Assembly: GCA_015232735.1 (NCBI GenBank) | Contig: JADFZC010000193.1 | Location: 1-5,593, forward strand | Direction: 5' to 3' | Length of the DNA stretch: 5,593 nt | Source: Oligoflexales bacterium | Lineage (GTDB): Bacteria > Bdellovibrionota > Oligoflexia > Oligoflexales > Oligoflexaceae | Shown: positions 1 through 5,593 of the stretch, piece after piece | Numbering within the stretch: position 1 is the first letter of the stretch | Layout: the number at the start of each line of letters is the position of its first letter | Made by a program: the position numbers and the translations under genes | Notes under the pieces: model-generated | Database searches by the model: none | What the model was told of the DNA's origin: nothing | The model's input: the letters and a program-made list of their open reading frames with translations, nothing else

Positions 1-172
1 CTAAAGAATTACCATGTGCTACTATCACTACAAATAAACTTGACTCTTTTTTAAACAATTCTTTCATGGCTCCGATGGCCGTTTCAGTTTTCCCCGTCCC
101 AGTTGCCATTCTAAAAAATCCTTTGCAATCATTGCCTGAAGCAAAATCTGGGATTTTTTTACGGCATCTTCA
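1..172 (-). pseudogene. N-terminal fragment of an SF2 (DEAD/DEAH-type) helicase in the -1 frame, open at left edge
   Basis: Translated leftward from the stop at 172-170, this frame stays open to base 1. It contains KGFFRMATGTGKTETAIG, whose ATGTGKT (codons starting at 106) is helicase motif I (Walker A, NTP binding). A following helix (AMKELFKKESS) leads into the hydrophobic strand LFVVIVAHGNSL, the expected position of motif Ia. Order and spacing match the start of SF2 helicases of the restriction-type/UvrB-like group. The helicase start (Q-motif region) is not in this frame: the stop sits about 20 codons before motif I and no plausible start codon intervenes except ATGs at 109 (the Met of MATGTGKT) and 67, which would lose part or all of motif I. 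In the 0 frame just before the A7 run the codons read RPSDEDAVKK, whose Arg-to-AlaVal spacing resembles the RxYQxxAV helicase start, so a single-base shift at 160-154 would restore a continuous product. Helicase identity is strong; whether the gene is broken, mis-sequenced or recoded is undecided. Confidence 0.6.
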
Positions 173-324
173 TCAGATGGCCTTTCGCCCATTTGTATAT
201 TTTCAATTGGGATGGTCCGGGATGCCTCCCCTGAAGAGGCGCTGCTGCTGACGGTATTGTTGTTTTGTGCCTCTGCAATGGAGGAAAAATGAAATAACAC
301 TATCAAAACTGTTATCCGGTTCAT
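64..324 (-). CDS. Short signal-peptide ORF, probably the 5' part of a frameshifted gene
   Basis: An 86-residue reading frame of unrecognised family. I chose the ATG at 324 over the upstream in-frame start at 354 because AAGGAG (337 to 332) lies 7 nt ahead of it and because the protein then begins with a classic signal peptide: Arg3, a hydrophobic run at residues 4-15 and an A-E-A cleavage site before Gln20. A Ser/Asn/Thr-rich linker follows (about 21-36). No membrane segment or catalytic motif is visible after that. From residue 58 on (153 down to 64) the same DNA encodes a convincing helicase segment in the -1 frame, so the last 29 residues here are probably off-frame translation. A promoter lies upstream at 411-439. 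Two readings remain: a real small exported protein, or the start of a gene broken at the A7 run (160 to 154). The signal peptide and ribosome site are seen directly; the choice between readings is open. Confidence 0.45.
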   Translation of the reverse strand: MNRITVLIVLFHFSSIAEAQNNNTVSSSASSGEASRTIPIENIQMGERPSDEDAVKKSQILLQAMIAKDFLEWQLGRGKLKRPSEP

Positions 325-331
325 AAATCCA

Positions 332-337
332 CTCCTT
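332..337 (-). promoter_or_regulatory. Ribosome binding site deciding the start at 324
   Basis: The minus strand reads AAGGAG 7 nt before the ATG at 324. The alternative upstream in-frame ATG at 354 has no comparable site and would put a polar, Cys-containing stretch ahead of the signal peptide. Confidence 0.6.
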
Positions 338-381
338 GCCAAGTTACAATCCATGAATGTTCAGGCAAAAAATTCGCTTTG

Positions 382-387
382 TATAAT
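382..387 (+). promoter_or_regulatory. Candidate rightward -10 element for the TPR operon
   Basis: A perfect TATAAT lies here, but the -35 position (TGTTCA at 358-363, 18-bp spacer) matches poorly. If used, transcription would start near 394 and leave a leader of about 200 nt that includes the palindrome at 502-511 and the hairpin at 515-540. An alternative is TTGAAA (457-462), 16 bp, TAAACT (479-484), which would start closer to the gene. Neither is strong. Confidence 0.25.
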
Positions 388-410
388 TTCTTTACACATG
401 AATAGTCATT

Positions 411-439
411 TTTATACCACTTATATCTTTTTTTGACAA
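411..439 (-). promoter_or_regulatory. Sigma-70-type promoter for the leftward locus
   Basis: The minus strand carries TTGTCA (439 to 434; 5 of 6 matches to the -35 consensus), a 17-bp spacer and TATAAA (416 to 411; 5 of 6 to the -10 consensus). Transcription would begin near 404, giving a leader of about 80 nt before the ATG at 324. The -35 overlaps a rightward TTGACA (433-438) that has no -10 at suitable spacing. Assigned from consensus match only. Confidence 0.45.
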
Positions 440-501
440 AAGGACAATATAACCTGTTGAAATAATAAGATTGGTCTCTAAACTGGACACCAGCATATTT
501 T

Positions 502-511
502 TTGCATGCAA
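502..511. repeat. 10-bp perfect palindrome TTGCATGCAA
   Basis: The sequence equals its own reverse complement and lies in the intergenic region 81 bp before the first rightward gene. Its size and location would suit binding of a dimeric regulator, but no second copy was noticed and no known operator is recognised. Its TTG also opens an in-frame extension of the downstream gene, which I rejected as the start. Confidence 0.25.
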
Positions 512-514
512 CTT

Positions 515-540
515 GTCGCCGGAGTCTACCCTCCGGTGAT
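515..540 (+). promoter_or_regulatory. Leader hairpin upstream of the large TPR gene
   Basis: CCGGAG (519-524) pairs perfectly with CTCCGG (531-536) around a 6-nt loop. The stem extends outward to 515/540 through G-U, C-G, U-A and G-U pairs. No T run follows, so it is not an intrinsic terminator. It ends about 40 nt before the ribosome binding site at 582-585 and may be a 5' UTR structural element affecting mRNA stability or translation; no known riboswitch is recognised. Confidence 0.35.
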
Positions 541-591
541 CTAGCTGAACTTCCTTTCTTATTGTACGTTTTGCTGCCTGTGGAGTTGTAT

Positions 592-3500
592 ATGAAAATC
601 GATCGTTATCCTGCCAAGTACCTCTCTGTTATTCTGATCCTGATCCTGACAATTTTTATGCTGACTGAAAACAAGGCCGAATCTGCCGAATTTGGACCGA
701 TTTTGCCGCTTAAATCGGGAAATCTTCAACTGCCTATGCTTGATATCGCACTGAGGGATCCATCTTTTGAAAGAGCTTATCCTACAGATGACATGTATGC
801 CGACCAGTTAAGAGCCCAGATCTCGGAAATGAATACAGACCTTTCAGCGTCAAAGAAACTTCGAAAGCTTGAGCTTCAGGAGTCTCTGTATCAGTCATAT
901 GCTAAGCTTTCATATTACCTGTATGATTTGTCTATAAACGGACAGATTTCAAAAAGCAGGAATATCAAAGGTGAATTGTCCGATGCCAGGACAAATGCAA
1001 TCAACTTCGCCATGGCGTTTGCCAAGGATACAAAAAGTACCGAGAAAAAAGCGAAGGCCTTGTATACTGTTCTGACTTTCAAGTATCTTGAGGACTCCGA
1101 CAGGGACGGCGTAGTCGCATCTGCAGGGAAACTTGGTAAAGGACTTAACCAGGGGCTTTCAAAGAGGTTGAAATTTCTTGTTGCCTTACAAAATGCGGAT
1201 GGAAGAGGAAAGTCGTCTATTTCAGATCTGAACAGCGGAGCAGGTTCGCTTTCAAAAAATGGGACAATTGTAGGCCATCTCGCGTTGGCCAGAGCTTATG
1301 CCGGGATCAATTCCAGAGGAGAGAGGGCTGGCGCGAAAAACGGAGCGTATGCCTCACATCTAAGGTCGGCTGCACATATTGCCGAGGGATTGAGCCAGGA
1401 GCAGAAAAATAAGGTTTTTGAATTTTCCCTGGCAGTCTGGCAAAGGGCGGAGGGTGTGAATATCGATTGGACAAAGGCTCCATTCAATTATAACAAACTG
1501 GCGGATGCTGATACCGCCATGGCAATACTGGAACGTTCGGCGCTTTATAATTATAAAAAAGGAAAAACAGACAACGCGATAAAGATCTATGAAAAATTAT
1601 CGCTTGCATACAGGGGCAATCCTGCGATGCTTAATCTGGACAGGAGAATCGAGGAACTTGAGAGGGCTAAATTTGCAAAGAGCAAAAATGTTGACTCCTA
1701 TGTAAGGGTCCTTGTCGCTATGGCGGACAAATACGAAGATACAACAATCCTTGGCAATAATTCTGAAGGTGTCGCGAAGAAGGCTGCGGAGGAATTCAAG
1801 GCAAAGCACAGGATTCTGGTTTTTGGTCTTCTTGAAAAGGCTACAGGAAAAGGCGAATCAAGTGCCTCGCGCATGAAGGCAATAGCTGTTGCAAACGGCT
1901 ATCTCGAAAAATGTCAGAATGTAGATGAAAAGAAGAAAATAGCGCTTTTTTCCGCAAATATTTATTCGCTTGACAGGAAGTACGCAAATGCAGTTGCCAT
2001 ATATGACCAGTTGATCGCAAGTCAGAATTCAAGCGATAAAGAGAAGATTACTTATGTCACGCTTGCGATTGAAGCTCAGAGCTATCTGGCGGCGTGGCCA
2101 AAGGATGCTCCTTGGACGAAGATGGATAAGAAGAATATGCCTGCCAGAGCGAAGCTTGCGGATCTTTACATGGATCTTTACAAGAGGAAAGGACAAAAGG
2201 CCGATTGGAATCTGTTGGCCCATCTCGGCCTTCTCAAGATAAATATCGGACAGGTTCCCGAGGCGTTCGGCCTTTGGACAAAAGCGCTGTCATCCGAATT
2301 CAAAAATCCTCATGCTTTCAGGGCTTCTGGCATGATGCTTGCCACGTACGACCAGAGTGGAAAATGGGAGCAGCTTGAGAGTCTTTCCAGATTCTGCATC
2401 GAGAAAGGTGTAACGCCAATCAATGGAAATAAAAATCTGGATCCTCATTTTTTCCTTGCCAATGCACTGTTTAACGGCGGCAAGGAGTTATATGAAAATA
2501 AGAAATATGCCGTCGCTGTGAAGAAATTGAAGGAGTTTGTAGATAAATACAGAACGGATAAGAGGCGTGATAACGGAATCTATCTCCTTGCCGCTTCCTA
2601 TCGCGGAAACGGACAGCATAAGGAGTCGCTGGAGGCCCTTGCTGTAATTGTGAAGTCATATCCAAAATCACCGTTCTATCCAAAGGCGCTTCTGAACGGA
2701 GGTGACTGGGCGACAGAAATAGCGTCAGAAGACTATATCGTCTATTTCCATCAGAAATTTTTAAACGAGTTTAGAAACGACAGTTCCTATCACAGAGTTA
2801 AAGAGGGTCTTCTTTCCCTCTATATGGGCAGGGAGATCTACGGACCTGCCGCGGATATCCATAAAGTAACGATGAGGGATAGCAAGGAATCCAAGCCTGA
2901 GAGAGTGAAGGCCGCTGTAAGATATATGGATATTGAATATCGTTATGGCGATAAGGATGACGCGATAAAGGCGGCAAATACAGTGCTGGGTCTCAGCGAT
3001 ACGGGCGATGCGGCAAAAGCCGATGCGCTTGGCATGCTGGCAAAACTGGACGTCAAGGAAAACGACGTGTCAAAACTTGAAGGTATTGAAAAGAGGATTG
3101 AAAAGCTTGATACAAGCAGCAAGGCTGTTATGGAAAATCTTGCCATGGTAAGATTCATGATTGCAGAGGCAAAGGCAGAGCCTGCAAGACAGGAGATATT
3201 CAACCTTGAGCTGACCGATCCTATTGCCACAATAAAACAGCAGTTTGCTGCATTCAGTGCCGTAAGCAAGGAATACTCTTCTGTCTGTGCCGCAGGATCG
3301 ACAAGCTATTGCGCGCCCGCCATGTATAGACTGGCAATCCTGACTGCTGGAACAATAAAGGTTATCGAGCCTATTACAATCCAGGAAAGTCTTAGTGACG
3401 CGACAGTCGAGAAGTTTACAAGTGAAAAGCAGAAGATCATAACATCTCTGACCGAGACTGCTGCAAATGCAAATAAAACAGCGATCAAACTGGTCAAAGA

Positions 3501-3645
3501 GGGATCAACAACACCCAACTGGGCGCAGCAGATCCTATGGTCAAATTCGAAAGATTGGGATTTCCAGAGAATCAGCAATGAGTCAAAGGGATCTTTTGTT
3601 GAGTGGAAACCGGTCTCCCTTTCAGGAAAACAGGATAATGAATAA
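592..3645 (+). CDS. Large exported TPR-repeat protein, GltD/AgmU-like
   Basis: A 1017-residue alpha-helical repeat protein, probably periplasmic or envelope-attached, acting as a protein-protein scaffold. The start at 592 has GGAG (582-585) 6 nt ahead and opens a signal peptide: Lys/Arg-rich residues 2-9, hydrophobic core about 11-24, likely cleavage near 29-32 (AES/AE). An in-frame TTG at 502 would add 30 residues before the signal peptide and is rejected. TPR-like helix pairs are clearest at about 309-345 (Y-KKG--D-AI-IY-KL), 449-480, 541-575, 620-655 and 660-695 (tandem, 'A-SYRGNGQHKESLEAL'), and 774-825; the stretch before 300 is helical but more diverged. A Cys pair sits at 899 and 907 near the C-terminus. 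Length, export signal and a TPR lipoprotein immediately downstream resemble GltD (AgmU) of the Myxococcus gliding machinery; homologues with this annotation also occur in related non-gliding bacteria. TPR content and export are seen; the GltD assignment is inference, and a generic TPR protein is the alternative. Confidence 0.9.
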   Translation: MKIDRYPAKYLSVILILILTIFMLTENKAESAEFGPILPLKSGNLQLPMLDIALRDPSFERAYPTDDMYADQLRAQISEMNTDLSASKKLRKLELQESLYQSYAKLSYYLYDLSINGQISKSRNIKGELSDARTNAINFAMAFAKDTKSTEKKAKALYTVLTFKYLEDSDRDGVVASAGKLGKGLNQGLSKRLKFLVALQNADGRGKSSISDLNSGAGSLSKNGTIVGHLALARAYAGINSRGERAGAKNGAYASHLRSAAHIAEGLSQEQKNKVFEFSLAVWQRAEGVNIDWTKAPFNYNKLADADTAMAILERSALYNYKKGKTDNAIKIYEKLSLAYRGNPAMLNLDRRIEELERAKFAKSKNVDSYVRVLVAMADKYEDTTILGNNSEGVAKKAAEEFKAKHRILVFGLLEKATGKGESSASRMKAIAVANGYLEKCQNVDEKKKIALFSANIYSLDRKYANAVAIYDQLIASQNSSDKEKITYVTLAIEAQSYLAAWPKDAPWTKMDKKNMPARAKLADLYMDLYKRKGQKADWNLLAHLGLLKINIGQVPEAFGLWTKALSSEFKNPHAFRASGMMLATYDQSGKWEQLESLSRFCIEKGVTPINGNKNLDPHFFLANALFNGGKELYENKKYAVAVKKLKEFVDKYRTDKRRDNGIYLLAASYRGNGQHKESLEALAVIVKSYPKSPFYPKALLNGGDWATEIASEDYIVYFHQKFLNEFRNDSSYHRVKEGLLSLYMGREIYGPAADIHKVTMRDSKESKPERVKAAVRYMDIEYRYGDKDDAIKAANTVLGLSDTGDAAKADALGMLAKLDVKENDVSKLEGIEKRIEKLDTSSKAVMENLAMVRFMIAEAKAEPARQEIFNLELTDPIATIKQQFAAFSAVSKEYSSVCAAGSTSYCAPAMYRLAILTAGTIKVIEPITIQESLSDATVEKFTSEKQKIITSLTETAANANKTAIKLVKEGSTTPNWAQQILWSNSKDWDFQRISNESKGSFVEWKPVSLSGKQDNE

Positions 3646-3661
3646 TATAAAGATTTAACTT

Positions 3662-3666
3662 AGGAG
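3662..3666 (+). promoter_or_regulatory. Ribosome binding site AGGAG
   Basis: AGGAG lies 7 nt before the ATG at 3674 in the 28-bp gap after the upstream stop. No room exists for a separate promoter, so this gene is almost certainly co-transcribed with the large TPR gene. Confidence 0.75.
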
Positions 3667-3673
3667 TAAAATC

Positions 3674-4657
3674 ATGATTGGATATTTTTCAAAAAATCTG
3701 GAAATAAATGCAAGGGTTGGCCTCATGGCACTGCTTCTTGCATATATTACATCGGCATGCACGACGCTTAGCCGCAATAACAATGAAGAATCCCATGCAG
3801 ATATAGTAGGGAAAGATACCTATGGTGAATCTGTGGTCATGCAGTCCAGGTCAAAGTCGCCTGTTATTTCAAAACTCGACAGAGACAGCTGGATACATAT
3901 CAGAAAGAATACGAAGGACGATCACCTGAGACTTTATGCTGTTCTGGGAGCCAGGGAATTCAGGGTTGCCATAGAGGAAAGCAGAGCTTATTTGCAGAAG
4001 CATCCCAGGGATTTGGTGGCCATGGAGGTGCTTTCCACGGCGCTTGCCATGAATGGACAATACAGTCTTGCATCATACTATGCCGACCTTATCAACAAAT
4101 ACCATCCAAATGCCTCGTCGGAAGCGGCTAACCTTCAGGGACTCGCACTTCTTCACAGACCCAATATGGGACATGCAGACATGCTGAAGGCAAAGGAGTA
4201 CTTCAGGACCGCCTTTGAAAATTCAGGCAAGGGCATTGCCCCCGGGCTCAATCTGGGACATCTTGAATTGAAGATGGGCGATGCCGGAGAAGCTGCCAAG
4301 ACATTTTCATCAATAAAGGAAAAATGTGGAAATTGTTCGGAATCTTTGCTTGGCTACGGTGTTTCGAAAACGCTTCTCGGCGATTATAAGGAAGCCAGAG
4401 AGAGTTTCAGGGAAATATTGTCAAAAGAACCAAATAACGCACTGGCTCTCTATCGGCTGGCTCTGCTCGAAAAGAATGGTTATAATGATAATGAAAAAGC
4501 AAAATCTTATTTGAAACGCATTTTGGCTGATACTTCGGATGAGAATAGAGATATAAAGAGACAGGCCACTTTCCTGCTCAGACGTCTTGAGGGTAATCCT
4601 GCCAGGGTCAGATCAGATAAGGTAATTAGCGGTGAACTGGAGAGTGGAGATCAATAA
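3674..4657 (+). CDS. TPR-repeat lipoprotein, GltE/AglT-like
   Basis: A 327-residue probable lipoprotein with TPR repeats. Hydrophobic residues 15-25 lead to I-T-S-A-Cys29; position -3 is Thr rather than the usual Leu/Val/Ile, so the lipobox is imperfect but Ser-Ala-Cys and the polar Asn-rich tether that follows support lipidation. TPR-like units are seen at about 82-112, 115-146, 152-186, 188-217, 224-257 (the best: LLGYGVSKTLLGDYKEARE, ending in the typical Pro-Asn-Asn-Ala turn) and 258-286. A CGNC motif occupies residues 218-221 at a repeat boundary. The C-terminus is a charged tail without a domain. It starts 28 bp after the large TPR gene and is surely in its operon. TPR lipoproteins next to giant TPR proteins are the arrangement of gltD-gltE in the myxobacterial gliding cluster, where both act in the periplasm/outer membrane. 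Lipoprotein and TPR calls are solid; the GltE name is inference, and the protein is shorter than I would expect for AglT. Confidence 0.88.
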   Translation: MIGYFSKNLEINARVGLMALLLAYITSACTTLSRNNNEESHADIVGKDTYGESVVMQSRSKSPVISKLDRDSWIHIRKNTKDDHLRLYAVLGAREFRVAIEESRAYLQKHPRDLVAMEVLSTALAMNGQYSLASYYADLINKYHPNASSEAANLQGLALLHRPNMGHADMLKAKEYFRTAFENSGKGIAPGLNLGHLELKMGDAGEAAKTFSSIKEKCGNCSESLLGYGVSKTLLGDYKEARESFREILSKEPNNALALYRLALLEKNGYNDNEKAKSYLKRILADTSDENRDIKRQATFLLRRLEGNPARVRSDKVISGELESGDQ

Positions 4658-4675
4658 ACGGATATAAAAATACCG

Positions 4676-4724
4676 CTTCGGATCAGATCCTCCCGGATAA
4701 CCGCCTGGAATGTCGATTCCGAAG
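4676..4724 (+). promoter_or_regulatory. Possible stem covering the protease ribosome binding site
   Basis: CTTCGGA (4676-4682) is perfectly complementary to TCCGAAG (4718-4724), and the right arm overlaps the AAGGA Shine-Dalgarno (4722-4726) of the next gene. The loop is long (35 nt), so stability is doubtful. The gap 4658-4732 holds no convincing promoter or T-run terminator, so the third gene may be read through from the TPR genes with translation tuned by this pairing. Confidence 0.25.
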
Positions 4725-4732
4725 GAAGATAC

Positions 4733-5593
4733 ATGAAGCTTGCCACTATTTATTGTCATCTTGCGCTAATAATCATCACCATAAATTTAACAATATCATG
4801 CAAACAACCAAGTGTGCCCATATCAAGGTCGGGCTACATTCTTGGCCCTGTCAGCAATATTTTTGTTGTCACTACCGAGAACAAGGATTCTCTTTCCGAG
4901 GAACATCTTGCGGCTGCCGTGCTGCTTACAAACGTAATGAGTACAGGCAAGAGAAAGTTTTGCAGCGGAACGCTGATTCAAGGCGAGACTCCGGATTCCG
5001 TCTACAGGGTTGTGACCAATTTTCACTGTTTTTCCGATGAGGAAACCAAGCTGATCGACACTGCGTCCTCTGGAAAAATAAACGCACAGGTGTCTAGCAT
5101 CTGTGCAGGGACGAAAGTGATATTCGGGCACATAAAGGGTGAGCAGTATAAAGAGGAGGTTGGAGACTGCAGCACCGACGGATTTCGTTATGATATCGAT
5201 GCGGATCTTGCTCTTTTCAAACTTATGAAGAATCCAAGCCCGAGATTCATGCCGGGATCGATCTGGCAGGAGGACGAGATTCCGCCAAACAGGTCCGCAA
5301 GGGTGGTTCATTTCCCCACGTTGGATCTTTCTGATCCAAAAAACCTGGAAAACATGCTTGAGAACAAGACTCTCGGCATATCTTTACCAGCGGCACAGGC
5401 GACTATAGACAACTGCAAGGTCCTCGGCAGATTTCCTGAGGAGGATTGGCACCTGGATCCGGCGCTTAAAATGGGAATGAAGCATACCTGCGATCAGATC
5501 AAGGGGTCCAGCGGGTCGGCGCTCTGGGACGCGGAACTTAATTTGATATTAGGGATCAACTGGGGGGGAATAACTCTAAATTATCCGAATTCC
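4733..5593 (+). CDS. Trypsin-like (S1 family) serine protease, probable lipoprotein, 3' end missing
   Basis: The reading frame is open to the window edge and gives the first 287 residues. It hydrolyses peptide bonds by a Ser-His-Asp triad and all three residues are visible: His98 in VVTNFHC (the AAHC-type site), Asp158 in DADLALFKL, and Ser260 in KGSSGSALWD (the GDSGG-type site). The strand KFCSGTLI (75-82) is the usual lead-in, and Cys77/Cys99 correspond to the conserved disulfide around the His loop; Cys124, 146, 228 and 253 may form others. The residue before the catalytic Ser is Ser, not Asp, and the one after Gly261 is Ser, as in bacterial glutamyl-endopeptidase/HtrA-like active sites. 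The N-terminus has a hydrophobic core (10-21) ending in T-I-S-Cys23, so lipid anchoring is likely though the lipobox is imperfect. The start is set by AAGGA 6 nt upstream. There is no obvious cleavable zymogen site, and substrate and partner are unknown. It follows the TPR lipoprotein by 75 bp and could share its transcript. Confidence 0.88.
   Translation, partial: MKLATIYCHLALIIITINLTISCKQPSVPISRSGYILGPVSNIFVVTTENKDSLSEEHLAAAVLLTNVMSTGKRKFCSGTLIQGETPDSVYRVVTNFHCFSDEETKLIDTASSGKINAQVSSICAGTKVIFGHIKGEQYKEEVGDCSTDGFRYDIDADLALFKLMKNPSPRFMPGSIWQEDEIPPNRSARVVHFPTLDLSDPKNLENMLENKTLGISLPAAQATIDNCKVLGRFPEEDWHLDPALKMGMKHTCDQIKGSSGSALWDAELNLILGINWGGITLNYPNS

Noticed and set aside
1..30. AHGNSL resembling the phosphoglycerate mutase motif
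   Set aside because: The upstream in-frame MATGTGKT and its spacing fit an SF2 helicase; no histidine-phosphatase features precede the motif.
1..67. Separate gene starting at the ATG at 67, overlapping the 0-frame stop as ATGA
   Set aside because: The overlap looks like translational coupling, but the same frame upstream encodes the helicase Walker A, so a start at 67 would cut a motif-bearing protein after motif I.
433..438. TTGACA as the -35 of a rightward promoter
   Set aside because: No acceptable -10 lies 16-18 bp downstream (TATAAC at 448 is only 9 bp away).
502..591. In-frame TTG start 30 codons upstream of the large TPR protein
   Set aside because: It has no ribosome site, would bury the signal peptide, and runs through a leader hairpin; the ATG at 592 has GGAG at 6 nt and gives a normal signal peptide.
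2943..3269. 108-codon minus-strand frame with Ser/Ala/Leu-rich product
   Set aside because: Shadow of the large TPR protein; the low-complexity composition is what antisense of Lys/Ala/Asp/Glu-rich helices gives.
4658..4732. Intrinsic terminator between the TPR lipoprotein and the protease
   Set aside because: The only stem has a 35-nt loop and no following T run; GGATCAGATCC at 4680-4690 is palindromic but too tight to form a useful hairpin.
4823..5311. 162-codon minus-strand reading frame
   Set aside because: It is antisense to the serine protease, whose catalytic triad fixes the plus strand as coding; the antisense product shows no recognisable domain.

Overview
The window comes from a Gram-negative bacterium of moderate GC content (about mid-40s percent by eye). 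Arg is written largely with AGA/AGG, and ATA is common for Ile. All three rightward genes encode exported products: one signal-peptide protein and two probable lipoproteins. The pairing of a very long TPR solenoid protein with a TPR lipoprotein recalls the GltD/AgmU and GltE/AglT proteins of the gliding/envelope machinery in Myxococcota and relatives such as Bdellovibrionota. A deltaproteobacterial-type host is therefore my best guess, but no taxonomic marker is present.

Layout. The left edge (1-324, minus strand) is a leftward locus with a good promoter and ribosome binding site. It first reads as a short protein with a clear signal peptide. In the -1 frame, however, the same DNA encodes an unmistakable start of an SF2 (DEAD/DEAH-type) helicase core, with a MATGTGKT Walker A, running off the left edge. 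The two frames meet at a run of seven A residues, so the locus is a frameshifted gene, a chimeric remnant or, less likely, a programmed -1 frameshift. A divergent intergenic region (325-591) holds the leftward promoter, weak rightward promoter candidates, a 10-bp palindrome and a leader hairpin.

From 592 three rightward genes follow, with short gaps of 28 and 75 bp, and probably form an operon: a 1017-residue exported TPR protein (592-3645), a 327-residue TPR lipoprotein (3674-4657), and a trypsin-like serine protease lipoprotein with a complete catalytic triad (4733 to the right edge, 3' end missing). No terminator is visible between them. I infer a periplasmic/outer-membrane assembly in which the two TPR proteins scaffold protein-protein contacts. 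Whether the protease works with them or is only a neighbour cannot be told from this window.

The most unusual signal is the hidden helicase frame at the left edge. I see no CRISPR array, tRNA, rRNA, insertion sequence or complete new defence system.
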